Source: Serratia bockelmannii (lineage in GTDB: Bacteria > Pseudomonadota > Gammaproteobacteria > Enterobacterales > Enterobacteriaceae). From it: a DNA stretch of 64,000 nucleotides. Numbering within the stretch: the first letter of the stretch is position 1; the number at the start of each line of letters is the position of its first letter. Position numbers and translations under genes: made by a program. The notes under the pieces were generated by a model that saw nothing but the letters and a program-made list of their open reading frames with translations, was not told the DNA's origin and ran no database searches. Location of the stretch: NCBI RefSeq assembly GCF_008011855.1, contig NZ_VOUX01000001.1:248001-312000 (forward strand). Direction: 5' to 3'. This document shows, piece after piece, positions 9,247-17,956 of this stretch.

Positions 9247-10872
9247 TCATGCCGCCGGCAGCGAGATCGCCTGATCGAAACTGTTGGGCGTCGCCATGCG
9301 CCACATGCGGGCGTAGAACTCGCTTTTGATCTCCGGCTGCAGCAGCGCGCCCGGCTCCAGGTAGTAATAGATATCGGCATACACCTTGATCTCGGTCGGC
9401 GTGATGCGGCGCAGCATATGGTGCGAGGTCAGCTGCTCCGGGCGGCTGACGCCGGCCGCCGCCAGCATGTCCGCCAGCGCTTTCACCGTATTTTGATGGA
9501 AGTGATAGACGCGCTCCGCCTTGTTCGGCACCACCAACGCCTTCTGACGCAGCGGATCTTGCGTCGCGACGCCGGTCGGGCAGTGGTTGGTGTGGCAGCT
9601 TTGCGACTGGATGCAGCCGACGGCGAACATAAAGCCGCGCGCCGAGTTCACCCAGTCGGCGCCGAGCACCAGCACGCTGGCGATGTCAAAGGCGCTGATG
9701 ATCTTGCCGCTGGCGCCAATCTTGATTTGGTCGCGCAGGCCGCAGCCCACCAGCGTGTTATGCACGAACAGCAGCCCTTCGCGCAGCGGCATGCCCATAT
9801 AGTTGGAGAGTTCGAGCGGCGCGGCGCCGGTGCCGCCTTCCTTGCCGTCCACCACGATAAAGTCCGGCAGAATGCGGGTGTGCAGCATCGCCTTGACGAT
9901 GGCGACGAACTCCCACGGGTGGCCGATGCACAGCTTGAAACCGACCGGTTTGCCACCTGACAGCTCGCGCAGCTGTTGGATGAACTGCATCATTTCCAGC
10001 GGGGTGGTGAAGGCGCTGTGCGAGGCCGGCGAGATGCAATCCATGCCTTCCGGCACGCCGCGGGTGGCGGCGATTTCCGCATCCACCTTCTTCGCCGGCA
10101 GAATGCCGCCGTGGCCGGGTTTAGCGCCCTGGCTGAGCTTGATTTCAATCATTTTCACCTGCGGGCTTTGCGCCTGTTCGGCAAAGCGGCGCGGATCGAA
10201 ATGGCCGTCGGCGGTGCGGCAGCCGAAATAGCCGCTGCCCAGCTCCCACACCAGATCGCCGTTGTTTTCGCGGTGATAGCGGCTGATGCTGCCCTCGCCG
10301 GTGTCGTGGTAGAAGTTGCCTTTGGCCGCGCCGAGGTTGAGCGCGCGGATGGCGTTGGCGGAGAGCGCGCCGAAGCTCATCGCCGAAATGTTGAAGATTG
10401 ACGCGGAGTAGGGCTGGCGGCAGTCGGCGCCGCCGATGGTGACGCGAAAACTGGTCGGATCGACGGCTTCCACCGGCCGCATGGAATGGCCGATGCACTC
10501 ATAGCCGGTTTGGTACACATCTAGCAGGGTGCCGAACGGCTTGTCGCCCATCTCGTTTTTCGCCCGGCGATACACCAGCGTGCGCTGGGTGCGCGAAAAC
10601 GGGATTTCTTCATTGTCCTGCTCGAGGAAATACTGGCGCAGTTCCGGGCGGATGAACTCGAAGAAGAAGCGCAAGCGGCCGATGATCGGGTAGTTGCGGC
10701 AAATGGCGTGGCGTTGCTGCGTGAGATCGTAGATACCCAGCACCATCAGGCAACCGCAGGCCAGGGCCGGCAGCCAGAACCACGGATGATTGTGCATCAT
10801 GATCAAGAAAACCAGGGTGAGCAAGATGCTCAGCACAAAGCAGGTATAGCGGCTGAATAAGGACGACTTCAT
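9247..10872 (-). CDS. FMN-binding glutamate synthase-like protein (GltB central-domain family)
   Basis: A 541-residue protein. An N-terminal pair of hydrophobic helices (about residues 8-50) suggests membrane attachment. The rest is the FMN-binding (beta/alpha)8 domain of glutamate synthase: SIFNISAMSFGALSANAIRALN, KPGHGGILPAKKV, DGKEGGTGAAP, and the Cys cluster CIQSQSCHTNHCPTGVATQDP, which in GltB binds a 3Fe-4S centre. The amidotransferase domain is absent, so it is not a full glutamate synthase. Such stand-alone proteins are common and their reaction is not settled. AGGAG lies ahead of the start. It appears monocistronic. Confidence 0.88.
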   Translation of the reverse strand: MKSSLFSRYTCFVLSILLTLVFLIMMHNHPWFWLPALACGCLMVLGIYDLTQQRHAICRNYPIIGRLRFFFEFIRPELRQYFLEQDNEEIPFSRTQRTLVYRRAKNEMGDKPFGTLLDVYQTGYECIGHSMRPVEAVDPTSFRVTIGGADCRQPYSASIFNISAMSFGALSANAIRALNLGAAKGNFYHDTGEGSISRYHRENNGDLVWELGSGYFGCRTADGHFDPRRFAEQAQSPQVKMIEIKLSQGAKPGHGGILPAKKVDAEIAATRGVPEGMDCISPASHSAFTTPLEMMQFIQQLRELSGGKPVGFKLCIGHPWEFVAIVKAMLHTRILPDFIVVDGKEGGTGAAPLELSNYMGMPLREGLLFVHNTLVGCGLRDQIKIGASGKIISAFDIASVLVLGADWVNSARGFMFAVGCIQSQSCHTNHCPTGVATQDPLRQKALVVPNKAERVYHFHQNTVKALADMLAAAGVSRPEQLTSHHMLRRITPTEIKVYADIYYYLEPGALLQPEIKSEFYARMWRMATPNSFDQAISLPAA

Positions 10873-11058
10873 AACATCTCCTGATGTTTATTTTAATCCA
10901 CACGACATGACTCACGGATAATCCGTGTGCAAATCGTAACCAACAGGAGGGGATGTTGTGTGTCTGTTGCTGCTTTGTCGCCAGTTGTTACATTAATTTA
11001 ACGTGACGGAAGGGGGAGCGGGTTGCCGCGCGGCGAACCGCGCAACAAGCCTGGGTAT

Positions 11059-11649
11059 TTATTTGCCGGCGACGAAGATGGTGCTCATGCTGCGCAGCCG
11101 CAGTTTTTTCATCGCGCTGTATTTCTGCGAGAAGATGGTTTTCGGGTGCGTGCCGCGCTTTTCCGCAATGTGCAGCAGGCTGTCGCCACGCAGCAGGTTG
11201 AAGATCACGTCGCTTTCCGCCGGACTGAGCTCGCGGGTTTTCTGCACCCGGATACCGCCCGGTTCCTTGCTTTCCAGCAGCCGCTGGATTTTTTCCTGCA
11301 GCGAATAAAGCGGAATGCGGGTGGAGACCAACTCGACGGAAATCCCCAGGATCGACAACAGTTTCACTACCCGCTCGTCGTCATAAAACACCAGCAGGCG
11401 CGTCTTGCTGTTGTACTGCTGATGCAGGGACACCAGGCTTTCGATCACGTTGACGCTCTGTTCCAGGTTTTGCGAGGTGAAAATCAGCGCAATATCGTGC
11501 TTGGTGATCTTCTCTGCTTTGGCGCCGCCGTGCATGAAATCGGAAAACAGGCGGATATCGTACGCGCCGTAGTGTTTCTTTAGCAGCACCGACAGGCCAA
11601 CATAGCTGTACTTACACTCACTAATCACAAGAACGTTGTTTTTAGACAT
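11059..11649 (-). CDS. LuxR-type DNA-binding regulator next to the fimbrial operon
   Basis: A 196-residue protein. The C-terminal third is a LuxR/FixJ helix-turn-helix (ELSPAESDVIFNLLRGDSLLHIAEKRG...KTIFSQKYSAMKKL, about residues 130-185). The N-terminal half has the alternating pattern of a receiver-like fold but without the acidic pocket and phospho-acceptor context of true receivers, so it is probably not phosphorylated. It lies 21 bp after the EAL gene on the same strand; both are divergent from fimA. Control of the fimbrial genes is the natural inference. Proteins of this build are common fimbrial regulators in enterics. Confidence 0.8.
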   Translation of the reverse strand: MSKNNVLVISECKYSYVGLSVLLKKHYGAYDIRLFSDFMHGGAKAEKITKHDIALIFTSQNLEQSVNVIESLVSLHQQYNSKTRLLVFYDDERVVKLLSILGISVELVSTRIPLYSLQEKIQRLLESKEPGGIRVQKTRELSPAESDVIFNLLRGDSLLHIAEKRGTHPKTIFSQKYSAMKKLRLRSMSTIFVAGK

Positions 11650-11670
11650 AGGGCAAACACCAATACCGAG

Positions 11671-12387
11671 TTAAAAGTATTCAGCTGTAAGAAGCGAGTT
11701 CAAATCCTTGATGCTGGATTCCTTCCACAGCTTTCCCTGCAGTGCGTAATATGGCATTTCATCCAGCCATTTCTTGTGTTCGGGAGTTTCAACTCCTTCG
11801 ATAATTACCTTGTAATGATTAAGGTAAAAAAAGCGCAGTAACGCGCGCATCAAGCCCTCGCCGCCGGACTTTTTCATGAAGTCCCAAAGCAGAAAACGGT
11901 CGAGCTTAACGAAGCGGAACTGGCTGTTGTACAACGCGGAAAAACCCGCATAGCCAGAACCAAAATCATCGAGCCAAAATGAATAACTATTCAATGACGG
12001 ATCGCCGTGCACGCGATCTTTCACCAGCCGGGTTGAATTCTCGCTGATCTCAAAATGAATACAGCGCAGGGCATTAATTCTTTCGGCAAAGTGAGTATTC
12101 GCCAGCGATTGCAGGGAATAATCGTCAACATTCAAAGTGGCTATCACTTGGTTTTCATGAAACCAGTGTTTGTATTTATCGATCAGATTGATCTGATCCA
12201 TCAAAATCTCAATCCGGGTTGCGCTGTCGGCGTGACGAAAGAACTGTTCAGGAGAAAAATGGGCGTATTCGCTATTAAACGTAAAGCGAGACAGACATTC
12301 AACGGCCAGCAATTGTCCCGATTTCGCGAACATTGGCTGAAAAACATAATTAATGCCGTTATTTTTCTCTCTGAAAGAACCGCTCAT
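11671..12387 (-). CDS. EAL-domain protein (c-di-GMP phosphodiesterase or sensor) divergent from fimbriae
   Basis: A 238-residue stand-alone EAL domain with no sensor part. The signature is degenerate in the middle letter (ECL at about residues 30-32) but key residues are kept: Glu in ECL, Asn in TLNVDD, Glu in FEISEN, both Asp in LDDFGSGYAG, Lys in VKLDRF, Glu in EGVET, and Gln in LQGKLW. It may therefore still hydrolyse cyclic-di-GMP. The gene precedes the LuxR-type regulator on the same strand and is divergent from fimA. A link between c-di-GMP and fimbriation, as with Klebsiella FimK, is likely but inferred. Confidence 0.85.
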   Translation of the reverse strand: MSGSFREKNNGINYVFQPMFAKSGQLLAVECLSRFTFNSEYAHFSPEQFFRHADSATRIEILMDQINLIDKYKHWFHENQVIATLNVDDYSLQSLANTHFAERINALRCIHFEISENSTRLVKDRVHGDPSLNSYSFWLDDFGSGYAGFSALYNSQFRFVKLDRFLLWDFMKKSGGEGLMRALLRFFYLNHYKVIIEGVETPEHKKWLDEMPYYALQGKLWKESSIKDLNSLLTAEYF

Positions 12388-12859
12388 TTCCCAATCCTTG
12401 GATTGATATTTAACTTGTTGATTTTAAATGCTTAAAAAGAAAGTTACTCCAGGTTTATTGGTAAATTTCTTATTTAAAACGTCAGAATGGCCGAAGCGTG
12501 TCGACAGACCATTTAACGCGTAATTCGTGCCAAATTCCAAACGTCGCAATCTGTTACTAAATGTAAATATTTGGGATAATATTCTGATTTTCAGGCCTTA
12601 ATGCAAAATCTTGAACTCTGCAGCTTTCCCAAACACAGATTATTCCTATTCATATGAATCGTCAACATCGATCGATAGGTATCCGCCGATAGTTTATTCC
12701 TATCAAGAGGGGCCTTATGAATGTTTTAAACGATTTAACATTAAGAATATGCTTAGTCTATATTTCGTCCGGCAATGGATTCATCGGGCTTCATTCCTGA
12801 CAAGGAGTAGCATCGCTGAATGTACTTTATAAGCGTATTAATTCATCGAGAGTCTAAAT
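12388..12859. promoter_or_regulatory. AT-rich divergent control region between the EAL gene and fimA
   Basis: This 472-bp stretch has far lower GC than its surroundings. It holds the promoters of fimA (right) and of the EAL/LuxR unit (left). Several short related blocks (TTATTCCTAT near 12640 and 12694, CGATAGGTAT near 12672) form direct and inverted repeats that could be regulator sites. No recombinase-type phase-switch repeats were recognised. A 73-codon ORF at 12611-12832 has no Shine-Dalgarno site or recognisable features. Confidence 0.6.
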
Positions 12860-13417
12860 ATGAAAATCTCTAAACTGTCTGCTGTATTGGCATTGGCTGT
12901 AAGCACTGCTGCTATTTCTTCTTTCTCTGCTCAAGCTGCTGACGGGACTATTACTTTCAACGGTAAAGTGACTGACCAAACTTGTACTATCAGCACCCCA
13001 GGTGGTAAAGATTTCACCGTAACTCTGCCAACTGTTTCTGCTTCTACTCTGGCAACTCAGAGCGCAACTGCTGGCCGTACTCCGTTCGCGATCAACCTGA
13101 CCAAATGCTCTAAAGGCCAGGTAGCTACTTATTTCGAACCGGGCGCTACTGTTGATTTCAATACTGGCCGTCTGAACAACCAGGCGCAGACTGATGCTGC
13201 AACTAACGTGCAGATCCAGCTTCTGGGCAGCAACAACCAATTCCTGCCTATCCTGGCTGCTGGTGCTAATGGTGCGCAGAATAACTCCCAGTGGGTTACC
13301 GTTGCTAACGAAGGCGACTCTGCTGACCTGAACTACTACGCTGAATATTACGCTACCAACGCTGCCGGCGCTGGTGATGTGACTTCTAGCGTTCAGTACA
13401 CCATCATTTACCAGTAA
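12860..13417 (+). CDS. fimA: Major fimbrial subunit, type 1 pilin family
   Basis: A 185-residue pilin. A signal peptide (about residues 1-26, ending SAQA) is followed by ADGTITFNGKVTDQTC, the donor-strand and first Cys of the pilin fold. The second Cys is in NLTKCSKG, giving the usual disulfide. The C-terminus ends in the chaperone-recognition beta-strand with penultimate aromatic (SVQYTIIYQ). Codon use leans strongly to a few codons (GCT, ACT, CTG), unlike the GC3-rich neighbours, as expected for a highly expressed gene. It begins the fimA-C-D-adhesin operon. Confidence 0.92.
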   Translation: MKISKLSAVLALAVSTAAISSFSAQAADGTITFNGKVTDQTCTISTPGGKDFTVTLPTVSASTLATQSATAGRTPFAINLTKCSKGQVATYFEPGATVDFNTGRLNNQAQTDAATNVQIQLLGSNNQFLPILAAGANGAQNNSQWVTVANEGDSADLNYYAEYYATNAAGAGDVTSSVQYTIIYQ

Positions 13418-13448
13418 GTAATATTTCTTTAAGTAATATTCTTATTCG

Positions 13449-13476
13449 GGTGGGGGAGTTATGCCCCCACCGTTTT
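13449..13476 (+). terminator. Hairpin with short U-tract between fimA and the chaperone gene
   Basis: An 8-bp perfect inverted repeat (13449-13456 with 13464-13471) is followed by GTTTT. It probably acts as an attenuator or partial terminator so that pilin mRNA is made in excess over chaperone, usher and adhesin mRNA. Confidence 0.7.
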
Positions 13477-13498
13477 CCCTTACCGTAGCGATAAGATA

Positions 13499-14227
13499 AT
13501 GAAGAACTCATTTAAAAAATACAGCATATTGCTGAGCGCCATGCTTTTCAGTAGCAGCGTTTTTTCCAGTGTCATTATTAACGGTACTCGTATTATTTAT
13601 CCGGGAAAGCAACGGGAAGTTACCGTCCAATTATCAAATAATGGTGCTTCACCGGCACTTATTCAGTCTTGGATTGATGAAGGCGACGCAAAAACCACAC
13701 CAGAAAACAGCAAAGCGCCATTTATCGTTTCACCGCCAATCAGCCGTGTTGAACCGGCTACCGGCCAAGCGCTGCGCGTTTCATTGACCACGGCGAGTTT
13801 GCCGCAAGACAAAGAATCCTTGTTTTGGTTGAACGTACTGGAGATCCCGCCAGCACCAACCGGGGCAAACAATGGCGCACCTGAAAACTTTTTACAGGTG
13901 GCATTCCGTACCCGCGTAAAACTGCTGTATCGGCCGACCGGTCTGGCGGGAGAAGCGAATGATGCGCCGGAAAAACTGCAGTGGCGCTTCAGCGCTGGGG
14001 GCGTCAGCGTGAAAAACCCAACGCCGTACTATGTGTCATTTACCGAGATTAATGCTGTCGTGAACCAAAAACGTGTGCCGTTGGCCCCGCACGGCGACAT
14101 GCTGGCACCCGGACAGGAAAAGACATTGTCGTTCTCCGGCGACAGCGCGCGCATTGCTGACATTGCCTACACCACTATTAATGATTTTGGCGGACGCGTG
14201 TCCCGTACTAAGAATAAGCAAAAGTAA
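13499..14227 (+). CDS. fimC: Periplasmic fimbrial chaperone (PapD/FimC family)
   Basis: A 242-residue protein with a signal peptide (about residues 1-23, ending in SVFSS). The two-immunoglobulin-domain chaperone fold is visible: VIINGTRIIYPGKQREVTVQLSNNG at the start with the conserved Arg of the subunit-binding cleft, PFIVSPPISRVEPATGQALRV, and LFWLNVLEIPP, which is the conserved motif in the F-G region. The last residues are basic. It caps pilins in the periplasm and hands them to the usher. It lies 81 bp after fimA, beyond the attenuator hairpin. Confidence 0.92.
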   Translation: MKNSFKKYSILLSAMLFSSSVFSSVIINGTRIIYPGKQREVTVQLSNNGASPALIQSWIDEGDAKTTPENSKAPFIVSPPISRVEPATGQALRVSLTTASLPQDKESLFWLNVLEIPPAPTGANNGAPENFLQVAFRTRVKLLYRPTGLAGEANDAPEKLQWRFSAGGVSVKNPTPYYVSFTEINAVVNQKRVPLAPHGDMLAPGQEKTLSFSGDSARIADIAYTTINDFGGRVSRTKNKQK

Positions 14228-14302
14228 CTCTTGGAACAGAGCCTCAGGCCCAGAGCAATTTATTTCAGAGGGCGAGCTTAATTTGGTAAAGGAATGCTTT
14301 AT

Positions 14303-16864
14303 ATGAAAGAGTTACCTATCTCTGCAGCTGTTAAAATGGCGCTGTCCAATTATAAATCGATTCTGCTGTTAACCGGTAGCGCGCTCTGTCTGGCGGCCCC
14401 TGCGACGTCTTGGGCGGAGGGGGTTGCCGATAGCAAAAAGCCGGCAGCACCGGTTGAAGCGACTTTTAACAGCAGCTTCCTGATTGGGGAAGCGCAGGGC
14501 GTGGATCTTTCACGCTTCCGTGATGGTAACCCGATCTTGGCGGGAAAATATTCGCTCGACGTGTATGTGAACGGCGAGTGGAAAGGCAAAAAAAGTATCG
14601 ACTTTAAAAACGTGCCGGGGAAAAACAGCGCCGATACCTGTTTTAGCTTACTGTCGTTGGATGAGTTCGGTGTGGATACCGCCACAATGAGCGGGGATCC
14701 TGCCGTTAATACCGAGACGTGCAAAACGCTGACTCAATGGGTACCGGAAGCCTATTACCGCTTGGACACCAGTACGCTGCGCATGGATATCAGCATCCCT
14801 CAGGCGGCACTGCGCCGCAGCGCTCGCGGTTATGTCGATCCGCGCTTCTGGGATCGCGGTATTACCGCCGGCAGCCTGTCGTATAATTTCAATGCGTTCA
14901 ATACCCACAGCTCTGCCAACGGCAGCAACTCCGATTCAACTAATGCATATTTAACGTTGAATGCCGGGTTAAACGTGGCGGGTTGGCAGCTGCGTCACGA
15001 TTCCAACGTGAACTGGCGTTCTAACGACAGCACCCATTGGCAAAACACCGCGACTTACGCGCAGCGGGCAATGCCGTCTATCCGCGGCATGCTGACGTTG
15101 GGCGACAGTTACACCAGCGGTGATTTCTTCAACTCCATCGGTTTTCGCGGCGTGCAGATCGCCACGGACGATCGCATGCTGCCTGATTCATTGAACGGGT
15201 ATGCGCCGGTTGTGCGTGGGGTCGCGCAAAGCAACGCCCTGGTGGAAGTACGTCAGAATAACCAGCTGATCTACCAAACTACCGTCGCTCCGGGCGAGTT
15301 CATCATCAACGATCTCTACCCTACGGGTTACGGCGGCGATCTGAATGTCACCATTAACGAGGCCGACGGCAGCAAACGCCAGTTCAGCGTTCCCTATGCT
15401 TCGGTAGCGCAGATGCTTCGTCCAGGTATTCAGCGTTATGCCATCACTGCGGGTCGAGTACGCGATGATAATTTAAGCAAGGAACCCGACATGTTCCAGG
15501 CGACTTATCAGCGCGGTTTTACCAACATTCTTACGGGATACACAGGCGGGATCGTCAGCGATGGCTATGGTGCAGTGCTGGTGGGCAGCGCGGTCGCGAC
15601 ACCGGTTGGCGCATTTGCGCTGGACGTCACGCAGTCCAATACCCGCTTGAAGCAGGGCGACCAATCAGGCCAGAGCTATAAGCTCAGCTATAGCAAGTTG
15701 ATGACCGAAACCAACACCAACTTCACGATCGCTGCTTATCGCTATTCGACTTCCGGCTACCTCTCTTTGCAGGATGCCGTTTACTCCCGTGACAATGAGC
15801 GCAAGGGTTTAAGCGCAGATGCGGTTAACCGCCAGCGTAGCGAATACCAGCTGACGCTGAACCAAGGGCTGGGCGACAATTACGGTTCCTTGTACATCAC
15901 CGGTTCGGTACGCGACTACTGGAACCGTGGCGGGAGCACCAAGCAGTACCAGGTGGGCTATAACAACTATTATGGTCGCGTGACCTATGGCCTTTCCGCC
16001 ATGCGCACCTCGGATATGTATAACCGAGATGAGACTCGTTATTACCTGACACTGTCGATTCCATTCAGCGTCGGTTCGCAAACCCTGAGCCTGAACAGTT
16101 CACTGGGCTACACCGACAACGGTTACGACAGCAGCCGTGTGGGCATGAATGGTTCAACCGGCGAAGACAACAACATCAGCTATAGCGCTACCTTAGCCAA
16201 CGATCGTTCAGGCGGCACCAACAGCAGCGTGAGCGGTGAATACCGTAGCCGTTTCGCCACGATGAACGGGTCCTACAGCTATGGTAAAGATTACCGTCAG
16301 TCGTCGATCGGTGCATCGGGCAGCGTGGTTGCCCATAGCGGCGGCGTCACGCTGACACCGCAACGCGGACAGACCATGGTGCTGGTGGAAGCGCCAGACG
16401 CCGCTGGCGCGATTGTGACCAACTCGCCAGGCGTTCGTATCGATGACAACGGTTATGCTGTGGTTCCTTATGTTGCACCATATCGCATGACGAGCGTAAC
16501 GCTCGATCCGAGCGGCATGTCACGCGATGTTGAATTGGAAAGCAGCAGCCAACAGGTTGCGCCATATGCCGGCGCGGTTGCCCGGTTGGAATTCAAAACA
16601 ACGAAAGGCCAGGCATTGATCATTCATGCGCTCGGCCCTGATGGCAACGCGCTGCCGTTTGGCGCTGAAGTGCTGGATACCCGTAATCAGGTGGTCGGCA
16701 TTGTTGGGCAGGGCAGTCGCATCTACTTGCGTACCGAAGCTAAGAAAGGTTTGTTGCAGATTAAGTGGGGCACACAGCCAACGCAGCAGTGCTCTGTCAG
16801 CTATAGCGCCAAGGCGCAAAGCAATAATCCTGACTACGAAATTATTGAAGCGAGTTGCAAATGA
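14303..16864 (+). CDS. fimD: Outer-membrane fimbrial usher (FimD/PapC family)
   Basis: An 853-residue usher. After a signal peptide (about 1-38, ending SWA) comes the N-terminal chaperone-binding domain (FNSSFLIGEAQGVDLSRF...PGKYSLDVYVNG), then the 24-strand barrel with plug (RGVQIATDDRMLPDSLNGYAPVVRGVAQSNA, TVAPGEFIINDLYPTGYGGDLNV), and two C-terminal plug-like domains ending with the paired Cys (QQCSVSYSA...EASCK). I take the ATG at 14303 because AAAGGA then stands nine bases ahead; the ATG at 14294 abuts it. It secretes and assembles the pilus. Its last 4 bp overlap the adhesin start. Confidence 0.93.
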   Translation: MKELPISAAVKMALSNYKSILLLTGSALCLAAPATSWAEGVADSKKPAAPVEATFNSSFLIGEAQGVDLSRFRDGNPILAGKYSLDVYVNGEWKGKKSIDFKNVPGKNSADTCFSLLSLDEFGVDTATMSGDPAVNTETCKTLTQWVPEAYYRLDTSTLRMDISIPQAALRRSARGYVDPRFWDRGITAGSLSYNFNAFNTHSSANGSNSDSTNAYLTLNAGLNVAGWQLRHDSNVNWRSNDSTHWQNTATYAQRAMPSIRGMLTLGDSYTSGDFFNSIGFRGVQIATDDRMLPDSLNGYAPVVRGVAQSNALVEVRQNNQLIYQTTVAPGEFIINDLYPTGYGGDLNVTINEADGSKRQFSVPYASVAQMLRPGIQRYAITAGRVRDDNLSKEPDMFQATYQRGFTNILTGYTGGIVSDGYGAVLVGSAVATPVGAFALDVTQSNTRLKQGDQSGQSYKLSYSKLMTETNTNFTIAAYRYSTSGYLSLQDAVYSRDNERKGLSADAVNRQRSEYQLTLNQGLGDNYGSLYITGSVRDYWNRGGSTKQYQVGYNNYYGRVTYGLSAMRTSDMYNRDETRYYLTLSIPFSVGSQTLSLNSSLGYTDNGYDSSRVGMNGSTGEDNNISYSATLANDRSGGTNSSVSGEYRSRFATMNGSYSYGKDYRQSSIGASGSVVAHSGGVTLTPQRGQTMVLVEAPDAAGAIVTNSPGVRIDDNGYAVVPYVAPYRMTSVTLDPSGMSRDVELESSSQQVAPYAGAVARLEFKTTKGQALIIHALGPDGNALPFGAEVLDTRNQVVGIVGQGSRIYLRTEAKKGLLQIKWGTQPTQQCSVSYSAKAQSNNPDYEIIEASCK

Positions 16865-17898
16865 TAAAGTTTACGCGTGTTCCACCGCTGAATAAAGCGC
16901 CAGCGAAATGCCTGATGCTGCTCGGACTGCTGATGGCGGGCGGCCAGAGCGCTTACGCCGCCTGTTACGTTAATAATGGTTACAAGGCGCAGGTGATCAA
17001 CATGAAGCTTGGGCGCGTGCTGGTTACGCCAAGCAGCCAGGTTGGAGACACCTTGGTCACCGGTCAGTTCGCGATTAACCCGGTCTCCGGTTATGGTCGT
17101 TGTTATAACGGCGGTAGCGCGATTGGGCAGATCCTCCAGGGCAGCCGGACGAGCTTCAGCAATGTATGGAGCACCAATATTCCAGGTATCGGGATTCGTT
17201 TATACCGTGAAGCGGGGACAATAAGTACTTATTATCCCCACACGTTGGCATTACGGGGTAATACAACCGTCAACCTGAATGGCGGTTACTTTAAGATCGA
17301 CATTGTGAAAACCGCCGCGCAAACCGGCACCGGCCAACTGGTCCCAGGCAAGTACACGACTTACTATATGGATGGTTCCGGTCAGGGGTTGCCGATGCTG
17401 GAATCGATCGTCGATGCCAACAGCCTGACGATCGTGACGTCGACTTGCAACGTGGACAGCGGTTCCAAGAACAAGGTGGTTAATCTGGATACTGTCACTG
17501 CAGCCTCGTTTGGCGGCGTAGGTTCAACGCAGGGTGAAAAAGCATTTGATATCAATATCAATTGCGTTGGCGGCGTTGGTGAGGATCTGTTGCCAGGCAG
17601 TGCGGGACAAGGGATCGTCAATGTGCGTTTTGACTATACGCAGGATGCTTCCAATGCACCTGGGGTGATCAAATCCGAGCCTGGCGCCAACACAGCATCC
17701 GGTGTTGCCGTCCAGCTGTTGACCGGCAATACGACCCAGCCGATCAAAAATGGCGATGCGGTCAATGCCGGACGTACCATTCCCAACCAGGCCAATACCT
17801 TAACGCTGCCGCTGAAGGCACGCTACTATCGCACCGGTTCGACGATTAAAGGCGGCAATATCAAGTCGACCGCCACCTTTACCATCGAGTACAACTAA
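16861..17898 (+). CDS. Fimbrial tip adhesin (FimH-like two-domain protein)
   Basis: A 345-residue protein starting at an ATG that overlaps the usher stop (ATGA). A signal peptide ends near AYA-ACYVNNG. The first part (to about residue 190) would be the receptor-binding domain; the second, from about TIVTSTCNVDSGSKNKVVNLD, is a pilin domain with two Cys (TSTCNV, NINCVGG) and a C-terminal strand ending TFTIEYN. Position as the last operon gene, two domains and length all fit a tip adhesin. The receptor is unknown. No separate FimF/FimG-like minor pilins are encoded, so the adhesin may cap the shaft directly. Confidence 0.87.
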   Translation: MIKFTRVPPLNKAPAKCLMLLGLLMAGGQSAYAACYVNNGYKAQVINMKLGRVLVTPSSQVGDTLVTGQFAINPVSGYGRCYNGGSAIGQILQGSRTSFSNVWSTNIPGIGIRLYREAGTISTYYPHTLALRGNTTVNLNGGYFKIDIVKTAAQTGTGQLVPGKYTTYYMDGSGQGLPMLESIVDANSLTIVTSTCNVDSGSKNKVVNLDTVTAASFGGVGSTQGEKAFDININCVGGVGEDLLPGSAGQGIVNVRFDYTQDASNAPGVIKSEPGANTASGVAVQLLTGNTTQPIKNGDAVNAGRTIPNQANTLTLPLKARYYRTGSTIKGGNIKSTATFTIEYN

Positions 17899-17912
17899 GT
17901 CGCGTTCCGACG

Positions 17913-17945
17913 AAAAAGCCAATGGGTTTTATCCATTGGCTTTTT
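17913..17945 (+). terminator. Intrinsic terminator of the fimbrial operon
   Basis: A 13-bp perfect inverted repeat (17913-17925 with 17933-17945) with A-run and T-run flanks follows the adhesin stop by 14 bp. The A/T symmetry means it may also end the converging MarA-like gene. Confidence 0.9.
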
Positions 17946-17956
17946 TGCGTTATCGA

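Noticed and set aside
12611-12832. 73-codon ORF upstream of fimA
   Set aside because: It has no Shine-Dalgarno site, a composition like the surrounding AT-rich regulatory DNA, and no recognisable domain or signal.
12388-12859. Invertible phase-switch of the fim promoter
   Set aside because: No clear inverted-repeat pair bounding the promoter and no FimB/FimE-like recombinase gene nearby.
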